Assembly (NCBI GenBank): GCA_016210375.1
Contig: JACQUH010000264.1
Coordinates: 1 to 6,239 of the forward strand
Length of the DNA stretch: 6,239 nucleotides
Direction of reading: 5' to 3'
From: Chloroflexota bacterium
Lineage (GTDB): Bacteria; Chloroflexota; Dehalococcoidia; Lucifugimonadales; JACPCL1
Below the pieces are notes generated by a model. It did not search any database and was not told the DNA's origin. It saw only the letters and a list, made by a program, of their open reading frames with translations. This document shows positions 1-5,960 of this stretch, piece after piece (positions within the stretch are counted from its first letter, which is position 1; each line of letters begins with the position of its first letter). The translations under genes were made by a program, and so were the position numbers.

Positions 1-70
1 GACGATAAGGGTGCGGCATGATGCCCCTGCCTTCAGGTGGGGGTATGGAAAAGCGTTTTGAGATAGTTTC
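1..70. repeat. Palindromic MITE-like repeat, right half (copy C), cut by window start
   Basis: This is the right half of the element found whole at 5973-6075. The shared parts are a centre of type GGCATSATGCC (15-25), a hairpin with 8-base arms (24-31 and 36-43, two wobble pairs) closing a TTCA loop, and a terminal repeat TTTTGAGATAGTTTC (56-70). It aligns without gaps to the right half of the 5973-6075 copy over about 58 bases, at roughly 70-80% identity by eye. The left half lies outside the window. No coding function is seen. Confidence 0.7.
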
Positions 71-84
71 AATGAAGGAACATC

Positions 85-115
85 AAAAAAGCCTGGGCGG
101 TCGCCCAGGCTTTTT
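85..115 (-). terminator. Bidirectional intrinsic terminator downstream of glnA
   Basis: The arms GCCTGGGC (91-98) and GCCCAGGC (103-110) pair perfectly around a four-base loop. Six A's precede the stem and five T's follow it. Read on the minus strand, the hairpin ends in a run of six T's, 18 bases after the glnA stop codon. It therefore fits as the glnA terminator and could also stop plus-strand transcripts entering from the left. Confidence 0.93.
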
Positions 116-132
116 CGTGTTTGGTCCATCCC

Positions 133-1572
133 TTACGCGTCAAAGTAGAGGTAGAACTCATAGGGGTGCGGGCGCAAGCGGACGGGGTCCAATTCCTTTT
201 CCCGCTTGTACTCCAGGTAGGTATCAATAAGGTCCCTGGTGAAGACGTCGCCTCTCAGGAGAAAGTCGTGATCCTTCTCCAGGGCCTCCAGGGACTCTGC
301 CAGGCTGCCAGGCACCTGCCTGACCGCCCTCGCCTCCTCAGGAGACATCTCGTAGATGTTCACGTCCAGAGGATCGCCCGGATCCGTCCTTTCCATGATG
401 CCATCAATGCCAGCCATGAGCATGGCGGAGAAGGCCAGATACGGGTTGCAGGTAGGGTCTGGACAGCGAAACTCCACGCGTTTGGAGGCAGGGGTATCAA
501 AGTACATGGGGATGCGGGCGCAGGCGCTGCGGTTCCGGGCGGAGTAGGCCAGGTTCACTGGGGCCTCGTAGCCAGGCACCAGGCGGCGGTAGGAGTTGGT
601 GGTGGGAGCGCAAAGGGCCAGCAGCGCGGGGGCGTGCTTGAGGAGGCCGCCGATATAGTGCTTCATCATGTCGCTCATGTTGGCGTATCCCTGGCCATAG
701 AACAGAGGGACGCCATTCTTCCAGATGCTCTGGTGGGTGTGCATGCCCGTGCCGTTGTCGCCGAAGAGGGGCTTGGGCATGAATGTGACCACCTTGCCGT
801 GCCTCCTGGCTACGTTGCGCAGCAAGTACTTGAACACCGTCACGTTGTCCGCCATCTTGACCAGGGTATCGTAGCGCATGTCAATCTCGCCCTGGCCGGC
901 CGTGGCCACCTCGTGGTGGTGCTTCTCAATGGTGATGCCGAAGTCCTGCATACGCAGCACGGCCTCGGAGCGGATGTCTCCCAGGGTGTCCGTGGGAGGC
1001 GCTGGGAAGTAACCCTCTTTGTACCGGGGGCGGTAGGCCAGGTTCCGGCCGCCCAGCAGGGAGCTTTCGCGGCCAGAGTTCCAGACTCCCTCATCGGAGT
1101 CTATGAAGTAGTAGCCGCTGTTGACAGTCTGGTCAAAGCGCGCGCTATCAAAAATAAAGAACTCCAACTCCGGTCCCCAGTAGCTGGTGTCGCCCAGGCC
1201 CGTGGACTTCAGAAAGGCCTCCGCCTTGCGGGCGATCCAGCGCGGGTCCCGGGAATAGCTGCCGCCGGTGGCGGGATCACGAATGTCACAGATGATGCTC
1301 AGGGTGGGTATCTCAAAGACCGGGTCCACCACTGCGGTGGTGGAATCGGGCATCAGGAGCATGTCACTCTCGTGGATGGCCTGAAAGCCGCGGATACTGG
1401 AGCCGTCAAAGCCCGTGCCCTTCTCAAACACCTCCATGTTGAGCTCCCCTATGGGGATGGCAACGTGCTGCATGGTGCCGGGGATGTCAATGAACTTCAG
1501 GTCAATCATCTGGATGCCCCGGTCGCTGCACAACTGTAGTACCTGGGCCGGTGTCAGATTTCTGCCAGCCAT
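133..1572 (-). CDS. glnA: Type I glutamine synthetase with adenylylation site
   Basis: Glutamine synthetase joins ammonia to glutamate using ATP in the cytoplasm and is expected to be a dodecamer. The 479-residue length fits GSI (E. coli about 469). Visible motifs in order: the FDGSSIRGF loop (55-63); metal ligands E135 and E137 in GPELEFF; the HHHEVATAGQGE stretch with E221 and E229; KPLFGDNGTGMH ending in H278; the ATP-site segment NSYRRLVPGYEAPVN; and RVEFRCPDP near the C-terminus. Y407 in NIYEMSPEE sits 72 residues from the end, almost exactly as E. coli Tyr397 does, and marks the GSI-beta type controlled by adenylylation. The ATG start has an AAGGAG ribosome site 10 bases upstream. The gene is monocistronic or last in its unit, ending at a terminator. 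A GlnE-type modifying enzyme lies 2 kb away. No clear promoter or sigma-54 site was found. No catalytic residue checked is missing. Confidence 0.98.
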   Translation of the reverse strand: MAGRNLTPAQVLQLCSDRGIQMIDLKFIDIPGTMQHVAIPIGELNMEVFEKGTGFDGSSIRGFQAIHESDMLLMPDSTTAVVDPVFEIPTLSIICDIRDPATGGSYSRDPRWIARKAEAFLKSTGLGDTSYWGPELEFFIFDSARFDQTVNSGYYFIDSDEGVWNSGRESSLLGGRNLAYRPRYKEGYFPAPPTDTLGDIRSEAVLRMQDFGITIEKHHHEVATAGQGEIDMRYDTLVKMADNVTVFKYLLRNVARRHGKVVTFMPKPLFGDNGTGMHTHQSIWKNGVPLFYGQGYANMSDMMKHYIGGLLKHAPALLALCAPTTNSYRRLVPGYEAPVNLAYSARNRSACARIPMYFDTPASKRVEFRCPDPTCNPYLAFSAMLMAGIDGIMERTDPGDPLDVNIYEMSPEEARAVRQVPGSLAESLEALEKDHDFLLRGDVFTRDLIDTYLEYKREKELDPVRLRPHPYEFYLYFDA

Positions 1573-1582
1573 GCCTAGTGGT

Positions 1583-1588
1583 CTCCTT
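1583..1588 (-). promoter_or_regulatory. Ribosome binding site of glnA
   Basis: On the minus strand this reads AAGGAG, 10 bases before the ATG at 1570-1572. It supports that start over any internal methionine. Confidence 0.8.
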
Positions 1589-1690
1589 TCCTACTGCCGT
1601 AGCGCACAAATGGATTAAGTTTCCACGAGATGGGCCTCAGAGGTCAAGGGCCCGGGCTGCTGGGTTTCCCTGGCCTTGGGGCGCTGTTCA

Positions 1691-1782
1691 ATCACCCCGA
1701 CTGAAGTCGGAAGTTTACCCAATCCAAACCTGGCGCTTTGGTGCCAGTTCATGCTCAACGTCACCCCCAAGCAATCGGGGCC
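1691..1782. repeat. Outer-repeat remnant resembling an empty site
   Basis: This stretch matches the two flanks of the element at 5973-6075 but lacks the 103-base core. The left part has the small hairpin CCGACTGAAGTCGG (1697-1710) followed by AACCTGGCGCTTT. The right part (1739-1782) matches 6076-6119 at 33 of 44 positions, ungapped. The junction CTTT|GGTGCC falls at 1739/1740. It lies upstream of glnA and could be part of the glnA leader or promoter region, though no promoter was recognised in it. Confidence 0.6.
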
Positions 1783-1831
1783 GGCCGCAGCGTCTCCTCT
1801 GCCAGGGGACAGCAACCCTGCCCTCTCCCCA

Positions 1832-1850
1832 GGGCGGCCTGACGCCGCCC
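1832..1850. repeat. GC-rich hairpin in the glnA upstream spacer
   Basis: Perfect 7-base arms GGGCGGC and GCCGCCC flank the loop CTGAC. No T-run follows on either strand, so it is not a standard terminator. Apart from this hairpin and the repeats at 1691-1782 and 1912-2009, the spacer 1573-2099 shows no convincing gene or RNA. Confidence 0.5.
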
Positions 1851-1911
1851 CTTCGCGGTGCGACCTGGCAACCTCTGGTTAATTGCCCTCCCGCCCTGGA
1901 ACCCAATCAGG

Positions 1912-2009
1912 AGCCTATCCCAACGTGGTTTTCTGCACCCCAGCCTGAAGGCCGGGGCTCCATCCCGCCCCCTGAAGGGAGCGGCGCCGTGAGGTTTCTT
2001 GGGATAGCT
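1912..2009. repeat. Palindromic MITE-like repeat (copy B)
   Basis: The 98-base element is bounded by inverted repeats. CTATCCCAA (1915-1923) pairs perfectly with TTGGGATAG (1999-2007), and the outer AGC/GCT matches with a one-base offset. Inside are two hairpins, 1938-1957 (8-base arms, one mismatch) and 1966-1983 (7-base arms, one mismatch), both with TGAA loops. The terminal repeat shares the pattern ARCTATCYCA with copies A (5973-6075) and C (1-70). It lies about 90 bases beyond the stop of the minus-strand phosphodiesterase and may act as an imperfect transcription end, although it has no T-run. Confidence 0.7.
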
Positions 2010-2099
2010 TCAGACAACCTTGATACACTACACCTATCCTGGCCAAACAGCATTGCTAATGTGTTGCCCGATTGTTACGTTTTTGTTACATAGGCCTCC

Positions 2100-3302
2100 C
2101 TACGCCACAACCAGGGGGACCAGCATCTCCTGAGGCGTTAGCCCCGAGTGCTGGGAGGCCTCCTGCATGACCCGCCCGTTGCCGCCCGCGACGCGGTACT
2201 CCACAGCGTCGGCGCCGTGGGAGATGGCAATGAGGTCGCCCAGCCGGCTCCTTGCCACAGGCGACAGTGGCTCCGGGCCAAACAGATTGAGCACTTCCGC
2301 CTCCTCCACGGTCAGCAGGGAGAACCGCGCCCCAAACCGGCGGTAAAAGTAGTCCCGTATCCTGCCCCTGGTCCCGGGCTTGGCGTGGAGGTACAGCACT
2401 CGTGCGTCGCCAGAGGGTGGGTACCACAGGAAGGAGAGCAAGGGGTCGTAGAACCTGATCTCATGCCGGGACCCTTCAGCGGTGTCCAGAAACCCATGGT
2501 CTGCCGTCAGCAGGACCCGCCCCTTGCCAGCGAGGCCCTCCGCCAGGCGCTCCATTTCCCGGTTCAGGTCAGTCAGAGCCGCCGTCACCTCTGGGCGGGT
2601 CAGGCCGTAAGTATGGGCCGTTTCGTCTATGCGGCCAGTGTAGAGATACGTGAAGGTAGGCGCTTCGGCCCGCCGCACCCGCTCCACGGCGATGTCCACC
2701 GCCTCTGCCAGGCTGCGGGATCCAACAACCGCCCGCCCGCCGGTGAAGTAGTCCGTGTACGTCCCTCCCGCGATGCGCTGGGGGAGGATGGCGAGGGTGT
2801 CCCGCTTGAAACGAGCAAAGGCCGATGGCACAGGGAAGGCCTGCTGGGTAGACATTTTGAGCTCCGATAGAGGGCGCCGGTCGGACCGCGCGGCGAACTG
2901 AAGAATGGTGGCGGCGCCCCGGATTTCCGGCAGGTGCGTCCACCAGCCAACGACGGCATGCTGGCCGGGCCAACGGGCCGTTGCCAAGGAGGTCAGGGCC
3001 ACCGCTGTAGCCGAAGGGAAGACGGTGCGCAACGAGACGGCCACGTGACGGGGCAGAAAAGCGCCGCCCGGCAGCGCCTCCAGGAGGTTCATCCCCAGCC
3101 CATCGGCCAGGACCAGGATGAGGTGCTGGCCCGGGCCAATGTACTCTGCCGCCTTGTTGGCCCAGGGAGTGCGGGGCAGGCCCTCGGCTCCTGCCCACTG
3201 AGCGACGGCGCAAGCCAGGTCCACCAGGTTGAGGGCTTCCGGGGCCGGTCGGAGCAACGCGCCCTGGTCAAAGGCGGCGACAAGGTCGTTTACATCACCC
3301 AT
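2100..3302 (-). CDS. Cytoplasmic phosphodiesterase / nucleotide pyrophosphatase-like protein (alkaline phosphatase superfamily)
   Basis: The 400-residue protein fits the type I phosphodiesterase/nucleotide pyrophosphatase family (Pfam PF01663 type), two-metal enzymes that cleave phosphodiesters or phosphomonoesters through a threonine or serine nucleophile. All expected active-site residues can be placed: D67 in LVLADGLG, T99 in FPSATAVALTS (nucleophile), D226 and H230 in RIDETAHTYG, D268 and H269 in LTADHGF, and H385 in QHSGLTPQEM near the C-terminus. No signal peptide or membrane segment is seen, so it should be cytoplasmic. The ATG at 3300-3302 is the only start before an in-frame stop about 55 bases upstream, and it lacks a clear ribosome site. 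It is divergent from the glnE-like gene (336 bases apart) and lies on the same strand as glnA, 527 bases upstream of it. The substrate is unknown. Other members of the superfamily, such as phosphonoacetate hydrolases or phosphoglycerate mutases, share the same ligands, so the precise activity is open. Confidence 0.9.
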   Translation of the reverse strand: MGDVNDLVAAFDQGALLRPAPEALNLVDLACAVAQWAGAEGLPRTPWANKAAEYIGPGQHLILVLADGLGMNLLEALPGGAFLPRHVAVSLRTVFPSATAVALTSLATARWPGQHAVVGWWTHLPEIRGAATILQFAARSDRRPLSELKMSTQQAFPVPSAFARFKRDTLAILPQRIAGGTYTDYFTGGRAVVGSRSLAEAVDIAVERVRRAEAPTFTYLYTGRIDETAHTYGLTRPEVTAALTDLNREMERLAEGLAGKGRVLLTADHGFLDTAEGSRHEIRFYDPLLSFLWYPPSGDARVLYLHAKPGTRGRIRDYFYRRFGARFSLLTVEEAEVLNLFGPEPLSPVARSRLGDLIAISHGADAVEYRVAGGNGRVMQEASQHSGLTPQEMLVPLVVA

Positions 3303-3422
3303 ACGCTGTTGGAGGCTGCCGTCGCCATACGCTGCACCCGGTGGCGACTGTGCTCAAAGCTACATCGCCCCATGTTATCATGAAGAGGCGCAGGGGGTGT
3401 GCCACTGAAGCGGGCGTGAACT

Positions 3423-3488
3423 GTTTGCTTTGGCGTGTTCTGCATCCCCCCAACTGATGGTCATGAACAAAATGACCTGCCAATTGGG
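3423..3488. repeat. Diverged copy of repeat flank with imperfect hairpin
   Basis: Positions 3423-3457 align with 5903-5936: both run from GTTTGCTTT through a TCTG block to a CCCCCAACTGA block. The sequence then forms an imperfect hairpin at 3449-3488, with CCCAA/TTGGG outside and GGTCAT (3459-3464) / ATGACC (3472-3477) inside. It sits between the divergent phosphodiesterase and glnE-like genes. Confidence 0.5.
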
Positions 3489-3509
3489 TTCCGACCTAAC
3501 CCCCTCTGG

Positions 3510-3537
3510 CTCCCCCTTCCCGCATGGGAAGGGGGAG
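3510..3537. repeat. Perfect 12-base-arm hairpin
   Basis: CTCCCCCTTCCC (3510-3521) and its exact reverse complement (3526-3537) flank the loop GCAT. There is no T-run. It is the middle of three palindromes stacked in the divergent spacer and may be a dispersed repeat. Confidence 0.7.
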
Positions 3538-3548
3538 AAGATTGGTTT

Positions 3549-3587
3549 GAAACGGTGTGATGCGGCTCAGCCGCATCACACCGTTTC
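3549..3587. repeat. Perfect 39-base palindrome upstream of the glnE-like gene
   Basis: Arms of 19 bases (3549-3567 and 3569-3587), starting GAAACGGTGTG and ending CACACCGTTTC, match exactly around a single central C. It ends 51 bases before the TTG start of the glnE-like gene. It could be a cruciform, an operator or a 5' leader hairpin. A terminator role is unlikely, since both neighbouring genes are transcribed away from it. Perfect arms suggest recent origin or selection. No convincing promoter for either divergent gene was found in 3303-3638. Confidence 0.8.
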
Positions 3588-3627
3588 CTCACAACCTCCT
3601 TAGTAACAGCTTCCGCTACAAGATCGC

Positions 3628-3632
3628 AGGAG
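3628..3632 (+). promoter_or_regulatory. Ribosome binding site fixing a TTG start
   Basis: AGGAG lies six bases before the TTG at 3639-3641. The first in-frame ATG is more than 90 bases further on, inside the conserved region before the first ACT domain, so the TTG start is preferred. Confidence 0.8.
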
Positions 3633-3638
3633 CATCCC

Positions 3639-5840
3639 TTGACCCACCCCAGTGAGCAGCTTAGCCAGGAGTTCATCGCGGGCCAGTTGGGCAGGGCCTA
3701 CCAGCCCTTTGACGCTGCAACCCGAGCGCGGCACATGGCTCTGCTCCAGGCTGTCGCCGGGCCTCAGGACGTGGCCCTGAACGTGGTCCCAGAAAGGGCA
3801 AACGAGTGGGCCATCACCCTCTGCGCCTGGGACTGCCTCGGGGCCCTCTCCCTCATCGCTGGACTGTTTGCCTGCTATCGCATCAACATCCAGAGCGTAG
3901 ACGTCTTCACCGTCCACCTCCCGGAAGCCCTGCCTGCCAAGGCCCAAGTGTGGGACTTCAGGCGCCGGCGCACCGTTGCCCGAAGACCCGCGATGCCTCT
4001 CGCGCCTCCCTTGCCCAACCGCAAGATACTGGACATATTCCACGTCCGCGCTCTAGAGGAGGTTGCCCCCACCCTGTGGGAACGCTTCCGGGAGGACCTC
4101 TCCCGCCTCATCGGCCTCGCAGTGGGCGGCCATGGCGAAGAAGCCCAAGAGTCCATCCTAGACAGGGTCAGTCAGGCCGTGGCCACCATGCCCGAGGCGG
4201 AGAGACTACTGTTCCCCGTCTCCGTAGAGGTGGACAACGATGCCTCCACCGACTTCACGCAGCTCTCCCTCAGAGCAGCCGATACGGTCGGGTTCCTTTT
4301 CGCCTTCGCCAACGCCCTGACGATGCTGAACATCAACATAGAGCGGGCAGAGATCCGCACCCGGGGCAGCGAGGTGCACGATACCTTCTGGCTCACCGAC
4401 TCCACGGGGCGCAAGGTCTCCAGTCAGGAGCGCCTCCAGGACATCCGGGCCGCCGCCGCCCTCATCAAGCAGTTCACCTACTTGCTGCCCCGCTCACCAA
4501 ACCCGGCCCAGGCCCTGCGCCAGTTCAACGCCCTGACTCAGCAGATGCTGGCCAACCCGGACTGGTCGCGAGAGCTGCGGGATATGGAATCGGCCGGGGT
4601 CCTGTCCACCCTGGCAGAGATGATGGGGGTCAGCCAATTCCTGTGGGAAGATTTTCTGCGCATGCAGCACGAGAACCTCTTCCCCGTGCTGGTAGACACG
4701 CCCGCCCTGGAGCGTGGCAAGCCCCTTTCGCTGCTCCGCCAGTCTCTTCGGCAGGCCCTGAGCCGTGCTCAGGGGCGCGAGGCCAAGGTCCAGGAACTGA
4801 ACCGGTTCAAGGACCGGGAGATGTTCCGCATTGACCTGCGCCACATCACCCGGCGCATTGGCTTCCAGGAGTTCTCCGAGGAGCTATCGGACCTGGCAGA
4901 GGCCGTGGTGGAGGGAGCGTGGGGCCTCTCCTACGACTCCCTGCGCGAGCAGCATGGCGAGCCTGCCTTGCCAGGAGATGGGGCCTGCCCCTGGTGCGCC
5001 TGCGCCCTGGGCAAGTTCGGTGGCAGGGAGCTGGGCTTCGGCTCCGATATTGAGCTGCTGTTCGTCTACCAGGAGGAAGGCGCGACGGAGGGACCCTCCA
5101 GCATCACCAGCTCCCTCTTCTTCAACAGCATGGTCCGAGGCTTCCTGGCAGCTCTGGTCACCCGCCGCGAGGGCATCTTTGAAGTTGACCTGCGCCTTCG
5201 CCCCTACGGGAGCAAAGGGCCACTGGCCTCCTCCCTGGCGGCCTTCCGGGAGTACTACACCGGGGGGGGCTTCGCTCGGCAGTTTGAGCGGATGGCCCTG
5301 GTGAAGCTACGCCCTGTGGCCGGCGACGCCAAGCTGGCCGCCAAGGTGCTCCAGGCTCGCGATGATTTCGTCTACACCGGCGCGTCCCTGGACATGGAGA
5401 ACCTCCTGCACCTGCGGGGCAGGCAGGCGAATGAGCTGGTGCCGGCGGGCCAAGTGAGCGCAAAGTACAGTCCCGGCGGCCTGGTGGATGTGGAGTACTA
5501 CGCCCAGGCCTGGCAGGTCCTGGTGGGCCGCCAGGATCAGGGTGTCCGCGTCACCAACACCCTAGAGGCAATTGACCGGCTGGCCCACGGAGGGCATCTC
5601 TCCCAGGGGCAGGCCGAGGAGTTGCGGGAGGTCTACAGCTTCCTCCGACGGCTGATAGACGCCCTGCGGGCCGTCCGGGGCCACGCCAAGGACCTGACCA
5701 TCCCGCCGACAGACTCGCGGGAGTTCGCCTACCTCGCCCACCGCCTGGCGTACCCGTCGGCCCAGGCGCTACGCGAGGCCATCACGGGGCGAATGGAGTA
5801 CGCGGCGCAGCTCTGGGAGGGCATGGGGCAGACCTCGTAG
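3639..5840 (+). CDS. glnE: GlnE-family adenylyltransferase, single catalytic half with N-terminal tandem ACT domains
   Basis: The protein (733 residues) is predicted to attach AMP to a tyrosine of glutamine synthetase. Residues 1-54, including an ARH motif, and 55-155 resemble the pre-ACT and first ACT region of GlnD, with a basic, proline-rich insert at about 95-127. Residues 192-280 match the second GlnD ACT domain: VDNDAS, then DTVGFLF with G218, then DTFWLTDSTGRKV. From about 285 the family is GlnE: LNRFKDREMFRI (387-398), the nucleotidyltransferase motif GKFGGRELGFGSDIELLF (D470, E472), third carboxylate D517 in EVDLRLRPYG, and the helical GlnD_UR_UTase-type segment SPGGLVDVEYYAQ onward (611-690). 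Canonical GlnE is about 950 residues with two such halves and no ACT domains. Only one half is present here, and the frame is intact, with no sign of truncation. Which half (adenylylating or removing) it represents cannot be told by eye. A diverged PII-uridylylating role is less likely. It is divergent from the phosphodiesterase. Confidence 0.9.
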   Translation: MTHPSEQLSQEFIAGQLGRAYQPFDAATRARHMALLQAVAGPQDVALNVVPERANEWAITLCAWDCLGALSLIAGLFACYRINIQSVDVFTVHLPEALPAKAQVWDFRRRRTVARRPAMPLAPPLPNRKILDIFHVRALEEVAPTLWERFREDLSRLIGLAVGGHGEEAQESILDRVSQAVATMPEAERLLFPVSVEVDNDASTDFTQLSLRAADTVGFLFAFANALTMLNINIERAEIRTRGSEVHDTFWLTDSTGRKVSSQERLQDIRAAAALIKQFTYLLPRSPNPAQALRQFNALTQQMLANPDWSRELRDMESAGVLSTLAEMMGVSQFLWEDFLRMQHENLFPVLVDTPALERGKPLSLLRQSLRQALSRAQGREAKVQELNRFKDREMFRIDLRHITRRIGFQEFSEELSDLAEAVVEGAWGLSYDSLREQHGEPALPGDGACPWCACALGKFGGRELGFGSDIELLFVYQEEGATEGPSSITSSLFFNSMVRGFLAALVTRREGIFEVDLRLRPYGSKGPLASSLAAFREYYTGGGFARQFERMALVKLRPVAGDAKLAAKVLQARDDFVYTGASLDMENLLHLRGRQANELVPAGQVSAKYSPGGLVDVEYYAQAWQVLVGRQDQGVRVTNTLEAIDRLAHGGHLSQGQAEELREVYSFLRRLIDALRAVRGHAKDLTIPPTDSREFAYLAHRLAYPSAQALREAITGRMEYAAQLWEGMGQTS

Positions 5841-5902
5841 GTCAGGAGGCCGAGAAGAGGGGACGGAGCACGTCTGAGGGATGGGACTGGACCCACTGGT
5901 CC

Positions 5903-5945
5903 GTTTGCTTTCGGGTGGTCTGGGTCCCCCAACTGAAGTCGGGGG
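5903..5945. repeat. Outer repeat flank with CTGAAG hairpin
   Basis: This stretch contains the block shared with 3423-3457 and a hairpin at 5926-5945 (CCCCC/GGGGG, one mismatch, then ACT/AGT). It begins 63 bases after the glnE-like stop codon and has no T-run. No standard terminator was found for that gene, so these hairpins may slow or end transcription. Bases 5841-5902 show nothing recognisable. Confidence 0.5.
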
Positions 5946-5960
5946 TCAGGTGTACCCCAA

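Noticed and set aside
121..1539. Long plus-strand open frame of 472 codons opposite glnA
   Set aside because: It lies antisense to a clear glnA and its translation shows no recognisable motif; long antisense frames are common in GC-rich genes.
1642..1647. TTGACC on the minus strand as a -35 box for glnA
   Set aside because: No acceptable -10 box lies 16-18 bases downstream; the best candidate, TTAATC, is 23 bases away.
1733..1750. TGGCAC on the minus strand upstream of glnA as a sigma-54 promoter
   Set aside because: The required TTGC half is missing at the right distance, and the TGGCAC comes from the repeat sequence also seen at 5963-5969 and 6077-6084.
1551..2093. Plus-strand open frame of 180 codons in the glnA/phosphodiesterase spacer
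   Set aside because: It runs through the repeat remnant and copy B, is rich in proline and low-complexity sequence, and has no good ribosome site.
3372..3380. TGATAACAT on the minus strand as an extended -10 box for the phosphodiesterase gene
   Set aside because: Only four of six core bases match and no -35 box is seen at the right distance; too weak to list.
3302..3639. CRISPR array or regulatory RNA in the divergent spacer
   Set aside because: The palindromes differ from one another and are not regularly spaced, and no riboswitch or known RNA pattern was recognised.
3806..4834. Second-frame plus-strand open frame inside the glnE-like gene
   Set aside because: Arg/Pro/His-rich shadow of the real frame, with no domain similarity seen.
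5838..5945. Frameshift-truncated second half of GlnE after the stop codon
   Set aside because: No GlnE-like motif appears in any frame after 5840, and the sequence passes into repeats, so the single-half protein seems genuine.
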